Shown one piece after another: positions 17,031-25,581 of a stretch of DNA of 64,000 bases. Source of the stretch: Exiguobacterium sp. TNDT2. Its GTDB lineage: Bacteria > Bacillota > Bacilli > Exiguobacteriales > Exiguobacteriaceae. The notes beneath the pieces were generated by a model that worked only from the letters and a program-made list of their open reading frames with translations, was not told the origin of the DNA and searched no databases. Numbering within the stretch: the stretch's first letter is position 1; each line of letters begins with the position of its first letter. The DNA lies in NCBI RefSeq assembly GCF_003331145.1, contig NZ_QLVE01000022.1, forward strand, positions 62,001 to 126,000, given 5' to 3'. Position numbers and translations under genes: made by a program.

Positions 17031-17065
17031 AGCACGAACGTCCGTCGCGGGCGTTCGTGCTTTTT
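17031..17065 (+). terminator. Terminator after proline dehydrogenase
   Basis: GCACGAACG (with the following TCC) pairs with (GGG)CGTTCGTGC and ends in TTTTT. Confidence 0.9.
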
Positions 17066-17078
17066 GATGTGCTCTCTA

Positions 17079-17282
17079 CTAGTTGATGCCATCACCCTTC
17101 TCAACTTTTCTTACAGGAAGTTTAACCTCGAACGGACTGTGCAGTCGTTCCATCTCGTCATTCAAATTGGGCACACCCAGATTTGACCACTTTCCAAAAT
17201 CAACGTCCCCCTTCAACATTTGTAAGAATGCAATCTGACGAAGACCACACAGTGCCAATACATAAAAAGAAGCCTCAGCTAA
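17079..17282 (-). pseudogene. C-terminal gene fragment, family unknown
   Basis: An open minus-strand frame of about 67 codons has no start and ends in TAG at 17079. It reads ALCGLRQIAFLQMLKGD, then FGKWSNLGVPNLNDEMERLH, and ends PVRKVEKGDGIN. This is ordinary soluble-protein sequence and not the pattern of a shadow frame. Its 5' end runs into the terminator hairpin of the upstream SDR gene, so the N-terminal part has been lost. I do not recognise the family. Confidence 0.45.
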
Positions 17283-17294
17283 TCACTGAGACCT
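17263..17294 (-). terminator. Terminator of the SDR gene (minus strand)
   Basis: Read on the minus strand, AGGTCTCAG and CTGAGGCTT pair around TGATTAG and are followed by CTTTTTATG. Confidence 0.7.
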
Positions 17295-17303
17295 CAGAAA
17301 GTC

Positions 17304-18206
17304 TTATCCGTTTACAACCGTACCACCGTTGACGTGGATGACTTGTCCGCTGACGTATGTCGAGTCGTCACTTGCGAGATAGACGTAAGCCGGGGCGAGT
17401 TCCGCCGGTTGACCCGGACGTTTCATCTCGGCCGAGTCACCGAACGAGGCGACTTTGTCCGCCGGGAACGTCGCCGGGATGAGCGGCGTCCAAATCGGAC
17501 CTGGCGCGACGCCGTTGACGCGAATCTTTTTCTCGGCTAGGTTACTCGCGAGCGCACGTGTGAACGATGTGATCGCACCTTTCGTCGACGAGTAGTCGAT
17601 GAGTTGGTCGTTTCCTTGATACGCTGTGATGGACGTCGTATTGATGATGCTCGCGCCTTCATTCAAGTATGGAAGGGCGGCTTTCGTCAAATAGAACATG
17701 CTGAAGATGTTCGTGCGGAACGTCTGCTCGAGTTGCTCATCCGAGATGTCGAGGAGTGACTCTTGCGGATGTTGCTCGGCGGCGTTATTGACGAGGATAT
17801 CCAAGTGACCGAACGTCTCGAGCGTCTGTTTGACGACGTCTTGGCAGAAGGCAGAGTCGCCGATGTCCCCTTGTAGCAACAGACACGCCTGACCGAGTTC
17901 TTCGATGCGCTCTTTCGTCGCCTCGGCGTCCTCGAGCTCGTTTTGATCTTTATAGACGATGACCGTGTTCGCACCTTCATGGGCGAAGAAGATGGCGACC
18001 GATTTCCCGATGCCGGAGTCACCGCCCGTGATGATGGCGACTTTGTCTTTCAATTTGTCGCTTCCTTTATATCCTTCGCGCTCGTAAATTGGGAACGGCT
18101 CCATCTTCGAATCGATTCCCGGTTGATGGGCTTGTTCTTGACCGTCTTTCTTGAACGATTCAAAATCCCGTCGGTTCCCCACTGTGTTTAAACGATTGTC
18201 ACTCAT
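17304..18206 (-). CDS. SDR family oxidoreductase (general-stress YdaD-like)
   Basis: A classical short-chain dehydrogenase with about 45 extra N-terminal residues (QEQAHQPGIDSKMEPFP), the hallmark of the YdaD/YhxC subgroup of stress-induced SDRs. The cofactor motif is T60-G-G-D-S-G-I-G67, NNAA lies at about 140-143, and the catalytic set is S192 and Y205-S-S-T-K209. Substrate unknown; relatives act on aldehydes or sugars. AAAGGGGAATG precedes the start. A SigB-like promoter upstream (18245-18270) suggests induction by general stress. It is the only gene of its transcript. Confidence 0.88.
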   Translation of the reverse strand: MSDNRLNTVGNRRDFESFKKDGQEQAHQPGIDSKMEPFPIYEREGYKGSDKLKDKVAIITGGDSGIGKSVAIFFAHEGANTVIVYKDQNELEDAEATKERIEELGQACLLLQGDIGDSAFCQDVVKQTLETFGHLDILVNNAAEQHPQESLLDISDEQLEQTFRTNIFSMFYLTKAALPYLNEGASIINTTSITAYQGNDQLIDYSSTKGAITSFTRALASNLAEKKIRVNGVAPGPIWTPLIPATFPADKVASFGDSAEMKRPGQPAELAPAYVYLASDDSTYVSGQVIHVNGGTVVNG

Positions 18207-18244
18207 GAATACATTCCCCTTTCTAAAATTGACTCTTTGTGTTT

Positions 18245-18270
18245 ATACCACAGTGGCTAAAAAATAAATC
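18245..18270 (-). promoter_or_regulatory. Candidate SigB promoter of the SDR gene
   Basis: On the minus strand GATTTA and TGGTAT are 14 bases apart, resembling the SigB pattern GTTTAA-N14-GGGTAT (4/6 and 5/6 matches). Confidence 0.45.
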
Positions 18271-18309
18271 ATCTTCGGCGAAATTGGAACGAATTTGAAA
18301 AATGAACGC

Positions 18310-18338
18310 TTGCGAATGAATTGTCATTCATTTATGAT
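18310..18338 (+). promoter_or_regulatory. fadNAE promoter enclosing a FadR-like operator
   Basis: TTGCGA and TATGAT are 17 bases apart. Across the -35 end and spacer lies the perfect palindrome GAATGA-ATTG-TCATTC (18314-18329), close to the Bacillus FadR box TGAATGAMTANTCATTCA. Binding would block RNA polymerase. Confidence 0.7.
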
Positions 18339-18382
18339 AGAAGAGTAAACACGATGGTGATTGCGATTTTTTTTACGCTTGA

Positions 18383-18400
18383 AATGAATCACTATTCATT
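18383..18400 (+). promoter_or_regulatory. Second FadR-like operator
   Basis: AATGAAT-CACT-ATTCATT is a perfect 7-bp-arm palindrome 20 bases before the fadN start, downstream of the promoter. Confidence 0.7.
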
Positions 18401-18420
18401 CTCATTGAGGGGGGAACAAT

Positions 18421-20832
18421 ATGACGAGTCACATCGAACAATCAGCCGACCTCCGTTTGACGAGCAACATTCGTTTTGCGGTCGTCATCGGTTCAGGAGT
18501 AATGGGGGCGGGGATTGCGGCTCACTTGGCGAACGCGGGGATTCGTTCGCTCATGCTCGACATCGTACCACGTGAATTGACAGCGAAAGAAGAAGCGAAA
18601 GGGCTCACGCTCGAGTCACCAGAAGTACGGAACCGCATCGCGTATGAGAACCGGCAGAAGCTATTGAAACAAAACCCGGCACCGCTCGCGACAGCAGATC
18701 ACTTGAACTTCATCGACGTGGGGAACTTAGAAGATGATCTCGAGCGCTTGAAGGAAGCGGACTGGGTCATCGAAGTCGTCGTCGAACGGCTCGACGTGAA
18801 ACAGCAACTGTTCGAAAACATCGCACCTTACATCCGTGAAGACGCGATTCTCAGCTCGAATACGTCCGGTATCTCAATCGAGGCGATGGCGAGCGTGTTG
18901 CCGGAAGGCTTGAAAACACGTTTCCTCGGGACACACTTCTTCAACCCACCGCGCTATTTGAAGCTGCTCGAACTCATCCCGACGGAAAAAACGGCGCGCC
19001 CGGTCATCGATTTCATGGCTCGCTTCGCTGAGGACCGTCTCGGGAAAGGCGTCGTCGAGGCGAAAGACACGCCGAACTTCATCGGCAACCGCATCGGCAC
19101 GTACGGTCTCCTTGTCACATTTGAAGAGATGCTCAAGCAGAACGCCTCGATCGGCGAGATGGACTCAATCACCGGACCGCTCATCGGCCGGCCAAAATCG
19201 GCGACATTCCGCACCCTCGACGTCGTCGGCATCGACACGTTCGTCCACGTCGCCGGAAACGTCTATGAGACACTCGACGCCGGTGACGAGAAGGACACGT
19301 TCGACGTCCCTGCTGAAATGAAGACGCTCGTCGAGAAGGGTTGGATCGGTCAAAAGGCCGGACAAGGCTTCTATAAGAAAGACGGAAAAGTCATCCAAGA
19401 ACTGAATCTCGAGACGTTCGAATATGAACAATTGAAAGCGATTACAGGTCCGGAACTCGAACAAATCAAGTCGCTCCCGGGCTCGAAAGCGAAGTTGGAA
19501 GGTGCCATCTTGAACAAGGGACGTATCGGACAACTGCTCTGGCCGGTCACGGCGAAGACGCTCGTCTACTCGGCTCGCCTCACAGGCGAGATCAGCGATT
19601 CGATCGTCGCCATCGATGACGCGATGAAGTGGGGCTTCGGCTGGAAGTTCGGACCGTTCGAGACGTGGGACGCACTCGGCGTCGAGAAGTCAGTCGTTCG
19701 CATGAAAGCGGAAGGATATGACGTCCCGGCGTGGATCGATGAGATGCTCGCTGCCGGACACACAACCTTCTACAAGGGAGACCAGTATTACGACCAAGCG
19801 TCACAGACGTATGTTGAGAAGACCGTCAACCCGAAAGAAGTGAAACTCGCGCCTCTCGCCAAGTCGAACGGAATCGTGCTCGAGAACGGTGGGGCCCGCC
19901 TCATCGATATCGGCGACGACGTCGTCGCCCTCGAGTTCACGTCACCGAACAATGCGATCGGTGTCGATATCATGCAGATGATCGAACAGTCGATCGACCT
20001 CGTCGAGACCGACTTCAAAGGACTCGTCCTTGCCAACGACGGCAAGAACTTCTGTGTCGGTGCCAACCTCGCGATGATGCTCATGGAAGCAGAAGACGAG
20101 AACTGGTACGAGCTCGACTGGATCATCAACAAGTTCCAACAAGTCGTCCAAAAGATTCGCTACGCGGGTCGCCCGGTCGTCGTCGCGCCTTACGGCATGA
20201 CGCTCGGCGGTGGGACGGAGATCAGCTTGCCGGCTGCACGCATGCAGACTGCGCTCGAGACGTATATGGGTCTCGTCGAAGTCGGTGTCGGCCTCATCCC
20301 AGGTGGGGGCGGGAACGTCAACACGTACCGTCGCCTCCTCGAGCAGACGCCGAAGTCGATGCAAAACATGGAGAAAGCGGCGCAACAGACGTTCGAGAAC
20401 ATCGCCATGGCGAAAGTATCGAAGTCGGCCTACGACGCGAAAACGCTCGGCTATCACCGTCCGGTCGACGGTATCTCGATGAACCGAGATCACTTGACGT
20501 TCGACGCGAAACAGACGGTGCTCGGTCTCGCTGACGGCTATACGGCACCGGTTCGTGAGAAGTTGCCGGTCGTCGGTCAAACGGGGAAAGCGACGCTCGA
20601 ACTCGCGGCGTACGAGATGTTCTACGGTGGCTATATCTCTGAACACGATTTGAAGATCGCGAAAAAACTTGCCCACGTCATCAGTGGCGGCGATTTGGCA
20701 TACGGCACGATGGTGGACGAGCAGTACTTCCTCGACATCGAGCGCGAGGCGTTCCTAAGCCTCATCGGGGAACCGAAATCGCAGCAACGGATGCAACATA
20801 TGCTCGTCAAAGGCAAGCCACTTCGGAACTGA
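18421..20832 (+). CDS. fadN: 3-hydroxyacyl-CoA dehydrogenase / enoyl-CoA hydratase FadN
   Basis: This bifunctional beta-oxidation enzyme hydrates trans-2-enoyl-CoA and oxidises the product to 3-ketoacyl-CoA. The NAD-binding motif GSGVMGAGIAAHLANAG is near residue 24-40, and the dehydrogenase half includes SSNTSGISIE and GTHFFNPPRYLKLLE. The hydratase/crotonase domain is at the C-terminus (GKNFCVGANLAMM, then GMTLGGGTEISLPAARM and GLIPGGGGN). The order dehydrogenase-then-hydratase and the length of 803 residues match Bacillus FadN. It is first in fadN-fadA-fadE and controlled by the FadR-like boxes upstream. Confidence 0.93.
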   Translation: MTSHIEQSADLRLTSNIRFAVVIGSGVMGAGIAAHLANAGIRSLMLDIVPRELTAKEEAKGLTLESPEVRNRIAYENRQKLLKQNPAPLATADHLNFIDVGNLEDDLERLKEADWVIEVVVERLDVKQQLFENIAPYIREDAILSSNTSGISIEAMASVLPEGLKTRFLGTHFFNPPRYLKLLELIPTEKTARPVIDFMARFAEDRLGKGVVEAKDTPNFIGNRIGTYGLLVTFEEMLKQNASIGEMDSITGPLIGRPKSATFRTLDVVGIDTFVHVAGNVYETLDAGDEKDTFDVPAEMKTLVEKGWIGQKAGQGFYKKDGKVIQELNLETFEYEQLKAITGPELEQIKSLPGSKAKLEGAILNKGRIGQLLWPVTAKTLVYSARLTGEISDSIVAIDDAMKWGFGWKFGPFETWDALGVEKSVVRMKAEGYDVPAWIDEMLAAGHTTFYKGDQYYDQASQTYVEKTVNPKEVKLAPLAKSNGIVLENGGARLIDIGDDVVALEFTSPNNAIGVDIMQMIEQSIDLVETDFKGLVLANDGKNFCVGANLAMMLMEAEDENWYELDWIINKFQQVVQKIRYAGRPVVVAPYGMTLGGGTEISLPAARMQTALETYMGLVEVGVGLIPGGGGNVNTYRRLLEQTPKSMQNMEKAAQQTFENIAMAKVSKSAYDAKTLGYHRPVDGISMNRDHLTFDAKQTVLGLADGYTAPVREKLPVVGQTGKATLELAAYEMFYGGYISEHDLKIAKKLAHVISGGDLAYGTMVDEQYFLDIEREAFLSLIGEPKSQQRMQHMLVKGKPLRN

Positions 20833-20851
20833 CAAAAGGGGGACTTAACAG

Positions 20852-22024
20852 ATGAGAGAAGCAGTCATCGTGGCCGGCGCACGAACGCCGGTCGGAAAAG
20901 CAAAACGCGGTTCGTTCCGAAACGTTCGCTCGGACGAACTCGCGGGTCACGCGATCAAAGCGACGCTCGAGCGGTCGGGCTATACGGGACCGATCGACGA
21001 CGTCATCATGGGATGTGCCATGCCGGAAGCGGAGCAAGGGATGAATATCGCCCGCTATGCGGCCGTACGAGGCGGCTTGTCCCACGAAGTACCGGCTATC
21101 ACGATCAACCGGTACTGCTCGTCCGGTCTTCAAGCGATCGCCGACGCGGCAGCGAAAATCATGATCGGCCAAGCGACGGCGGTCATCGCCGGCGGTATGG
21201 AATCGATGAGTCTCGTCCCAATGGGCGGACACGTCATCCGTCCGAACCCGACGATCATGGAGACAGCGCCGGAATACTATATGAGCATGGGCCATACGGC
21301 AGAACGTGTCGCGGCCGAATATAACATCTCGCGCGAGGACCAGGACCTGTTCGCCATCGACAGCCACCAGAAAGCAGCGGCAGCGATTGCCGGTGGCAAG
21401 TTCGAAGAAGAGATTGTCCCGATCACGGTCGTCGAGCACGTGCTCGGCGAAGACGGGAAAGTCGCGGAACGTGAACTCGTCGTCAAACACGATGAAGGCG
21501 TCCGGGCCGACTCGACGCTCGAAGCGCTCGGTAAACTGCGCCCGGCATTCAAAATCAAGGGATCGGTGACGGCGGGGAACGCGTCACAAGTGTCAGACGG
21601 TGCAGCGGCCGTGCTCGTCATGGAGCGCGAAGAGGCGGAACGTCAAGGCTTGAAACCGATGGCGAAATTCCTATCGTTCGCGGTCGGCGGTGTCCGTCCG
21701 GAAGTGATGGGAATCGGACCGGTCGTCGCCATCCCGAAAGCGCTCGAGATGGCCGGCGTGAAGCTCGAAGAAGTCGGATTGTTCGAATTGAACGAGGCGT
21801 TCGCGAGCCAATCGCTCGGCGTCATCCGTGAACTCGGCATCGACCCGTCGAAAGTGAACGTCAACGGCGGCGCGATCGCCCTCGGGCATCCACTCGGGTG
21901 CACGGGCGCGAAACTCACGGTCTCGATCTTGCATGAGATGAAACGACGCAATGAAAAGTATGGGGTTGTGACGATGTGCATCGGTGGCGGCATGGGCGCT
22001 GCTGGCGTCTTCGAATTACTATAA
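20852..22024 (+). CDS. fadA: Acetyl-CoA C-acyltransferase (3-ketoacyl-CoA thiolase) FadA
   Basis: Cleaves 3-ketoacyl-CoA with CoA to acetyl-CoA and a shortened acyl-CoA, the last step of each beta-oxidation round. The active-site cysteine C89 is in [27 protein letters not shown] holds the catalytic histidine and [11 protein letters not shown] the second cysteine near the end. At 390 residues it has the normal thiolase length. It lies 19 bases after fadN with AAAAGGGGGA as ribosome site, and 13 bases before fadE. Second gene of the operon. Confidence 0.94.
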   Translation: MREAVIVAGARTPVGKAKRGSFRNVRSDELAGHAIKATLERSGYTGPIDDVIMGCAMPEAEQGMNIARYAAVRGGLSHEVPAITINRYCSSGLQAIADAAAKIMIGQATAVIAGGMESMSLVPMGGHVIRPNPTIMETAPEYYMSMGHTAERVAAEYNISREDQDLFAIDSHQKAAAAIAGGKFEEEIVPITVVEHVLGEDGKVAERELVVKHDEGVRADSTLEALGKLRPAFKIKGSVTAGNASQVSDGAAAVLVMEREEAERQGLKPMAKFLSFAVGGVRPEVMGIGPVVAIPKALEMAGVKLEEVGLFELNEAFASQSLGVIRELGIDPSKVNVNGGAIALGHPLGCTGAKLTVSILHEMKRRNEKYGVVTMCIGGGMGAAGVFELL

Positions 22025-22037
22025 GGGGGAATTGACT

Positions 22038-23822
22038 ATGGAACGTACAGAACATGAATTGATTAAAGGCGGTAGTTTCGTCATCGACGCACTCGACGCG
22101 GATCGTTTGTTCACACCGGAAGACTTCTCGGACGAGCACAAAATGATTGGAGACACGACGGCGAGCTTCGTCGACGACCGTGTCATGCCTGTCCTTGGAC
22201 GCATCGAGAAACACGAGTTCGATCTCTCGGTCGAACTGTTGAAAGAAGCGGGCGAGCTCGGTCTCCTCGGCGCGGACGTGCCAGAAGAGTACGGCGGCTA
22301 TCAGCTCGATAAAATCTCATCATCGATCATCACGGAGCGGTTCGCCAAGGCGCGTTCATTCGCCCTCAGCTACGGCGCCCACGTCGGAATCGGGACACTC
22401 CCAATCGTCTTCTTCGGAACGGAAGAGCAAAAGCATAAGTATTTGCCGAAGCTCGCGACCGGCGAATGGATTGCGGCGTACGCCCTCACAGAGCCAGGCT
22501 CAGGGTCGGACGCACTCGGTGCGAAAGCGACGGCCGTCTTGAACGAGGCCGGCACGCACTACGTGTTGAACGGGGAGAAGCAATGGATTACGAACGCCGG
22601 TTTCGCGAACGTGTTCGTCGTCTACGCGAAAATCGACGGTGACAAGTTCAGTGCCTTCATCGTCGAGCGTGACTTCAACGGTGTCTCGACAGGGGCCGAA
22701 GAACAGAAGATGGGGATCAAAGGCTCATCGACACGGACGCTCATCTTAGAAGACGTCGAAGTCCCGGTCGACAACCTCCTTGGAGAAATCGGCAAAGGCC
22801 ACGTCATCGCCTTCAACATCTTGAACGTCGGTCGCTACAAACTCGCCGTCGGTGCGGTCGGTTCGTCGAAACGTGCGTTCGATCTCTCGGTCCAATACGC
22901 GAACGAGCGCAAACAGTTCAAGACACCGATCAGCCAGTTCCCGCTCATCCAAGAGAAACTCGCGACGATGGCTGCGAACATTTATGCGATGGAGAGCTCG
23001 GTCTACCGGACAGGCGGTCTGTTCCAAGACAGCCTTGACGCCCTTGGCGACGACAACATGCGTGACGGTTCGAAAGTCGCCCAAGCGATCGCCGAATACG
23101 CGATTGAATGTTCACTCAACAAAGTGTTCGCCTCGGAGACGTTCGACTACGTCGTCGATGAAGCGGTCCAAATCCACGGCGGCTACGGCTTCATGACCGA
23201 ATATGAAGTCGAGAACTTGTACCGTGACTCACGCATCAACCGGATCTTCGAAGGGACGAACGAGATCAACCGCTTGATCGTACCGGGCACGCTCCTCAAA
23301 AAAGCGATGAAAGGCGATTTGCCGCTCCTCGCCGAAGCGCAGAAGCTCCAAAAAGAGCTCATGAGCTATATGCCGCAAGAGCTCGACGGCACGCCGCTCG
23401 CACGCGAGAAGATGCTTCTATCGAACATGAAGAAGATCAACTTGATGATCGCCGGAACGGCCGTCCAGAAGTATCAGCAAGACCTCCAGAACGAGCAAGA
23501 GATCCTCGCGAAGATTGCCGACATCATCAGCGCCATCTATGCGCTTGAAGCGGCCATCGCGCGGACAGAGAAAGCCATCGCCCGTACCGGCGCTGAGAAG
23601 AATGGACAGAAAGTCCGCTATACCGAAATCTTCGCCGAGCAAGTGTTCAAGCAAGTCGAACTTATGGCGAAAGAAGTCTTATATGCGGCCGCATCGGGTG
23701 ACGAGCAGCGCATGCTCTTGTCGGCGATGAAGAAGTTCAGCCGCTATCAGCCGATCAACGTCATCGGGACGAAGCGCGAAGTCGCAGCGAGCCTGATCAA
23801 AGCGAACAAGTTTATCGTGTAA
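22038..23822 (+). CDS. fadE: Acyl-CoA dehydrogenase FadE
   Basis: FAD enzyme that introduces the trans-2 double bond in acyl-CoA, the first beta-oxidation step. Signatures are [15 protein letters not shown] and the helical part with [19 protein letters not shown] and [20 protein letters not shown]; the catalytic Glu is expected in FEGTNEINR. The protein has 594 residues; the extra C-terminal domain of about 180 residues is typical of Bacillus FadE (YusJ). ATG 22038 has AAGGGGGA 7 bases upstream. The operon ends in the terminator at 23833. The electron acceptor (ETF) is not encoded here. Confidence 0.93.
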   Translation: MERTEHELIKGGSFVIDALDADRLFTPEDFSDEHKMIGDTTASFVDDRVMPVLGRIEKHEFDLSVELLKEAGELGLLGADVPEEYGGYQLDKISSSIITERFAKARSFALSYGAHVGIGTLPIVFFGTEEQKHKYLPKLATGEWIAAYALTEPGSGSDALGAKATAVLNEAGTHYVLNGEKQWITNAGFANVFVVYAKIDGDKFSAFIVERDFNGVSTGAEEQKMGIKGSSTRTLILEDVEVPVDNLLGEIGKGHVIAFNILNVGRYKLAVGAVGSSKRAFDLSVQYANERKQFKTPISQFPLIQEKLATMAANIYAMESSVYRTGGLFQDSLDALGDDNMRDGSKVAQAIAEYAIECSLNKVFASETFDYVVDEAVQIHGGYGFMTEYEVENLYRDSRINRIFEGTNEINRLIVPGTLLKKAMKGDLPLLAEAQKLQKELMSYMPQELDGTPLAREKMLLSNMKKINLMIAGTAVQKYQQDLQNEQEILAKIADIISAIYALEAAIARTEKAIARTGAEKNGQKVRYTEIFAEQVFKQVELMAKEVLYAAASGDEQRMLLSAMKKFSRYQPINVIGTKREVAASLIKANKFIV

Positions 23823-23832
23823 GCAAGCGAGA

Positions 23833-23869
23833 GAAAGGGTGGACCGGACGCGGTCGGCCCTTTCTTTTT
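23833..23869 (+). terminator. Terminator of fadNAE
   Basis: GAAAGGG pairs with CCCTTTC, with a secondary CCG/CGG stem inside, followed by TTTTT. Confidence 0.85.
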
Positions 23870-23910
23870 GCCCTGCTGAACCCGTACAATGGAGAAAGGA
23901 GGGGATATTG

Positions 23911-24639
23911 TTGAAACGAGATGACTTGTTAGAACGGATGGATGCGATCGGCCGCTCGGTCGCCAAGCATGAGGGAACGCTCATGCTCCTCGCGCTCGGT
24001 TCGATCGGGCTCGAGACGGAACGGCTCGACGACTATTCGGACCTCGACTTCTTTTTAATCGTCGAGGATGGATATAAGGCACGCTTCATCGACAACTTGG
24101 ACTGGCTCGCCGTCGAGCCCTTGCCATACCAGTTTCAAAATACGAAAGACGGGCATAAAGTCATGTACGAGGACGGCATTTACGCCGAGTTTGCCGTGTT
24201 CGAGATCGTGGAGATGCCAGGCATTGCCTATACGCCCGGTCGCGTCATCTGGCAGCGTGACGAGGCGCTCGATACGTTCGCGACGCCAAAGGTTCTGACA
24301 CGTCCTTCAGACGCCGCCCACCGCTACGAGGAGGCGCTGACGAACCTATACGTCGGACTGCTCCGAGAACGGCGCGGCGAACGGCTCGCCGGCTTCGAAC
24401 TGATTCAGGTTTCGGCCGTCAACAACGTGTTACTCGCATACGGGGAGACGAGCGACCCGTTCAATCCGACGCGACGGGTCGAAGTGACGCATCCGGAGCT
24501 CGTCGCACGTCTTGAGGAGTGGCTCCCCGGATACGGAAAATCGGTCGAGGCGGCGGCAGCCATCCTCGGCCACATCGAGGCGCACCATCCGGTCAATCCC
24601 ACGCTCAAGCGAGAGATTGTGCGCTTGCTTGAAGCGTGA
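23911..24639 (+). CDS. Nucleotidyltransferase-fold protein
   Basis: The pattern LALGSIG...YSDLDFFLIVED (residues about 30-54) is the G-S-x(n)-D-x-D core of the nucleotidyltransferase superfamily, as in lincosamide or aminoglycoside adenylyltransferases, with a helical C-terminal half. The two aspartates would bind Mg-ATP. TTG 23911 is chosen because AAAGGAGG lies 8 bases upstream; a start further up would overlap the fad terminator. There is no HEPN partner next to it, so a MNT-type antitoxin role is unlikely. The substrate is unknown. It precedes yusI with no visible terminator. Confidence 0.65.
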   Translation: MKRDDLLERMDAIGRSVAKHEGTLMLLALGSIGLETERLDDYSDLDFFLIVEDGYKARFIDNLDWLAVEPLPYQFQNTKDGHKVMYEDGIYAEFAVFEIVEMPGIAYTPGRVIWQRDEALDTFATPKVLTRPSDAAHRYEEALTNLYVGLLRERRGERLAGFELIQVSAVNNVLLAYGETSDPFNPTRRVEVTHPELVARLEEWLPGYGKSVEAAAAILGHIEAHHPVNPTLKREIVRLLEA

Positions 24640-24684
24640 AGGGGTGAAGCGGAATATGCTACAGTGACAGAAGAGGTGATGAAC

Positions 24685-25047
24685 ATGGTGACACTATATG
24701 GCTATCCGCCATGCAGTACGTGTAAAAAAGCAGAGAAGTGGTTGAAAGAAAACGGCGTCGACTATACATATGTCCATATCGTCGAGGCGACACCGTCGAA
24801 AGATGAATTGGGTGAACTGTGGAAACAGTCGGGCCTGCCGCTCAAAAAGTTCTTCAATACGAGCGGGCAAGTGTATCGGAACGAAGGCATCAAAGATCAA
24901 CTGCCAACTCTATCAGAAGACGAACAACTCGAGCTTCTCACGAGCAATGGTATGCTTTTAAAGCGTCCAATCGTGACAGATGGTCAAACAGCAACTGTCG
25001 GATTTTCAGAAAAGTCGTTTACAGACGTTTGGGGCGAAGTGCTATAA
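24685..25047 (+). CDS. yusI: ArsC/Spx family protein (YusI-like)
   Basis: A 120-residue thioredoxin-fold protein of the ArsC/Spx/MgsR group, with C10-S-T-C13 near the N-terminus (YGYPPCSTCKKAEKWL) and the family's LLKRPIV segment near residue 95. Spx-type members bind RNA polymerase and ArsC-type members reduce arsenate; YusI proteins have no assigned role. ATG 24685 has AGAGGTG 6 bases upstream; nearer or earlier starts (24664, 24679) are poorly spaced. The fadNAE-yusI-gcvH neighbourhood is conserved with B. subtilis. Confidence 0.85.
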   Translation: MVTLYGYPPCSTCKKAEKWLKENGVDYTYVHIVEATPSKDELGELWKQSGLPLKKFFNTSGQVYRNEGIKDQLPTLSEDEQLELLTSNGMLLKRPIVTDGQTATVGFSEKSFTDVWGEVL

Positions 25048-25048
25048 T
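25018..25048 (+). promoter_or_regulatory. Possible gcvH promoter
   Basis: A perfect TATAAT (25043-25048) lies 40 bases before gcvH. TTTACA is 19 bases upstream, a longer spacer than usual, so the -35 is uncertain. Confidence 0.35.
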
Positions 25049-25086
25049 ACTCGTGTGAGTCTAATTCAGTTGAGGGGGAAGTTAAG

Positions 25087-25470
25087 ATGAGCAAAGTACC
25101 TGCCAATCTACGTTATTCAAAAGAGCACGAATGGGTCGAAGTGAACGGAAGCGTCGCCCGCATCGGCATCACGGATTTCGCACAAAGCGAGCTAGGGGAT
25201 ATCGTCTTTGTCGAACTTCCTGAAGTCGGCGGCACGATTTTGCTCGATGAGCCGTTCGGTTCGGTCGAGTCGGTCAAAACCGTGTCCGAGTTGTACGCTC
25301 CCATCTCTGGGAAAATCACAGCGGTGAACGAATCACTCGCCGATTCACCAGAACTCGTCAACGAAGCACCGTTCGAAGGCGCTTGGATGATTGAAGTCGA
25401 GTTGAACGACGCGTCGGACGTCGACAAGCTCATGTCAGCCGAAGAATACGAAGCGATGATTCAAGGCTAA
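25087..25470 (+). CDS. gcvH: Glycine cleavage system H protein
   Basis: GcvH carries the lipoyl arm that shuttles the aminomethyl group between the P, T and L proteins; in Bacilli it is also a relay for lipoate synthesis and transfer. Lipoylated lysine K64 lies in [15 protein letters not shown]. The 127-residue length is normal. GAGGGGGAAG precedes ATG 25087. The other glycine cleavage genes are not nearby, as in B. subtilis, where gcvH also stands alone beside yusI. The transcript ends at the bidirectional hairpin 25507-25559. Confidence 0.95.
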   Translation: MSKVPANLRYSKEHEWVEVNGSVARIGITDFAQSELGDIVFVELPEVGGTILLDEPFGSVESVKTVSELYAPISGKITAVNESLADSPELVNEAPFEGAWMIEVELNDASDVDKLMSAEEYEAMIQG

Positions 25471-25506
25471 TATAAATAGCCCAGGATATAACTGCTTGAT
25501 TTAGGT

Positions 25507-25559
25507 GAAAAGAGAGACTATCTGGCGAGAACTATTAGCGCCAGATGGTCTCTCTTTTC
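25507..25559. terminator. Long bidirectional terminator between gcvH and the GDGN gene
   Basis: A 21-bp stem (one T-G pair) starts GAAAAGAGAGAC on the left and ends GTCTCTCTTTTC on the right, with a loop AGAACTATTAG. A/T-runs on both sides let it stop both convergent transcripts. Confidence 0.85.
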
Positions 25560-25581
25560 TATTATCCTTATTACCATAGAA

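Noticed and set aside
23911-24639. Nucleotidyltransferase as a MntA-type antitoxin
   Set aside because: No HEPN gene beside it; the neighbours are fadE and yusI.
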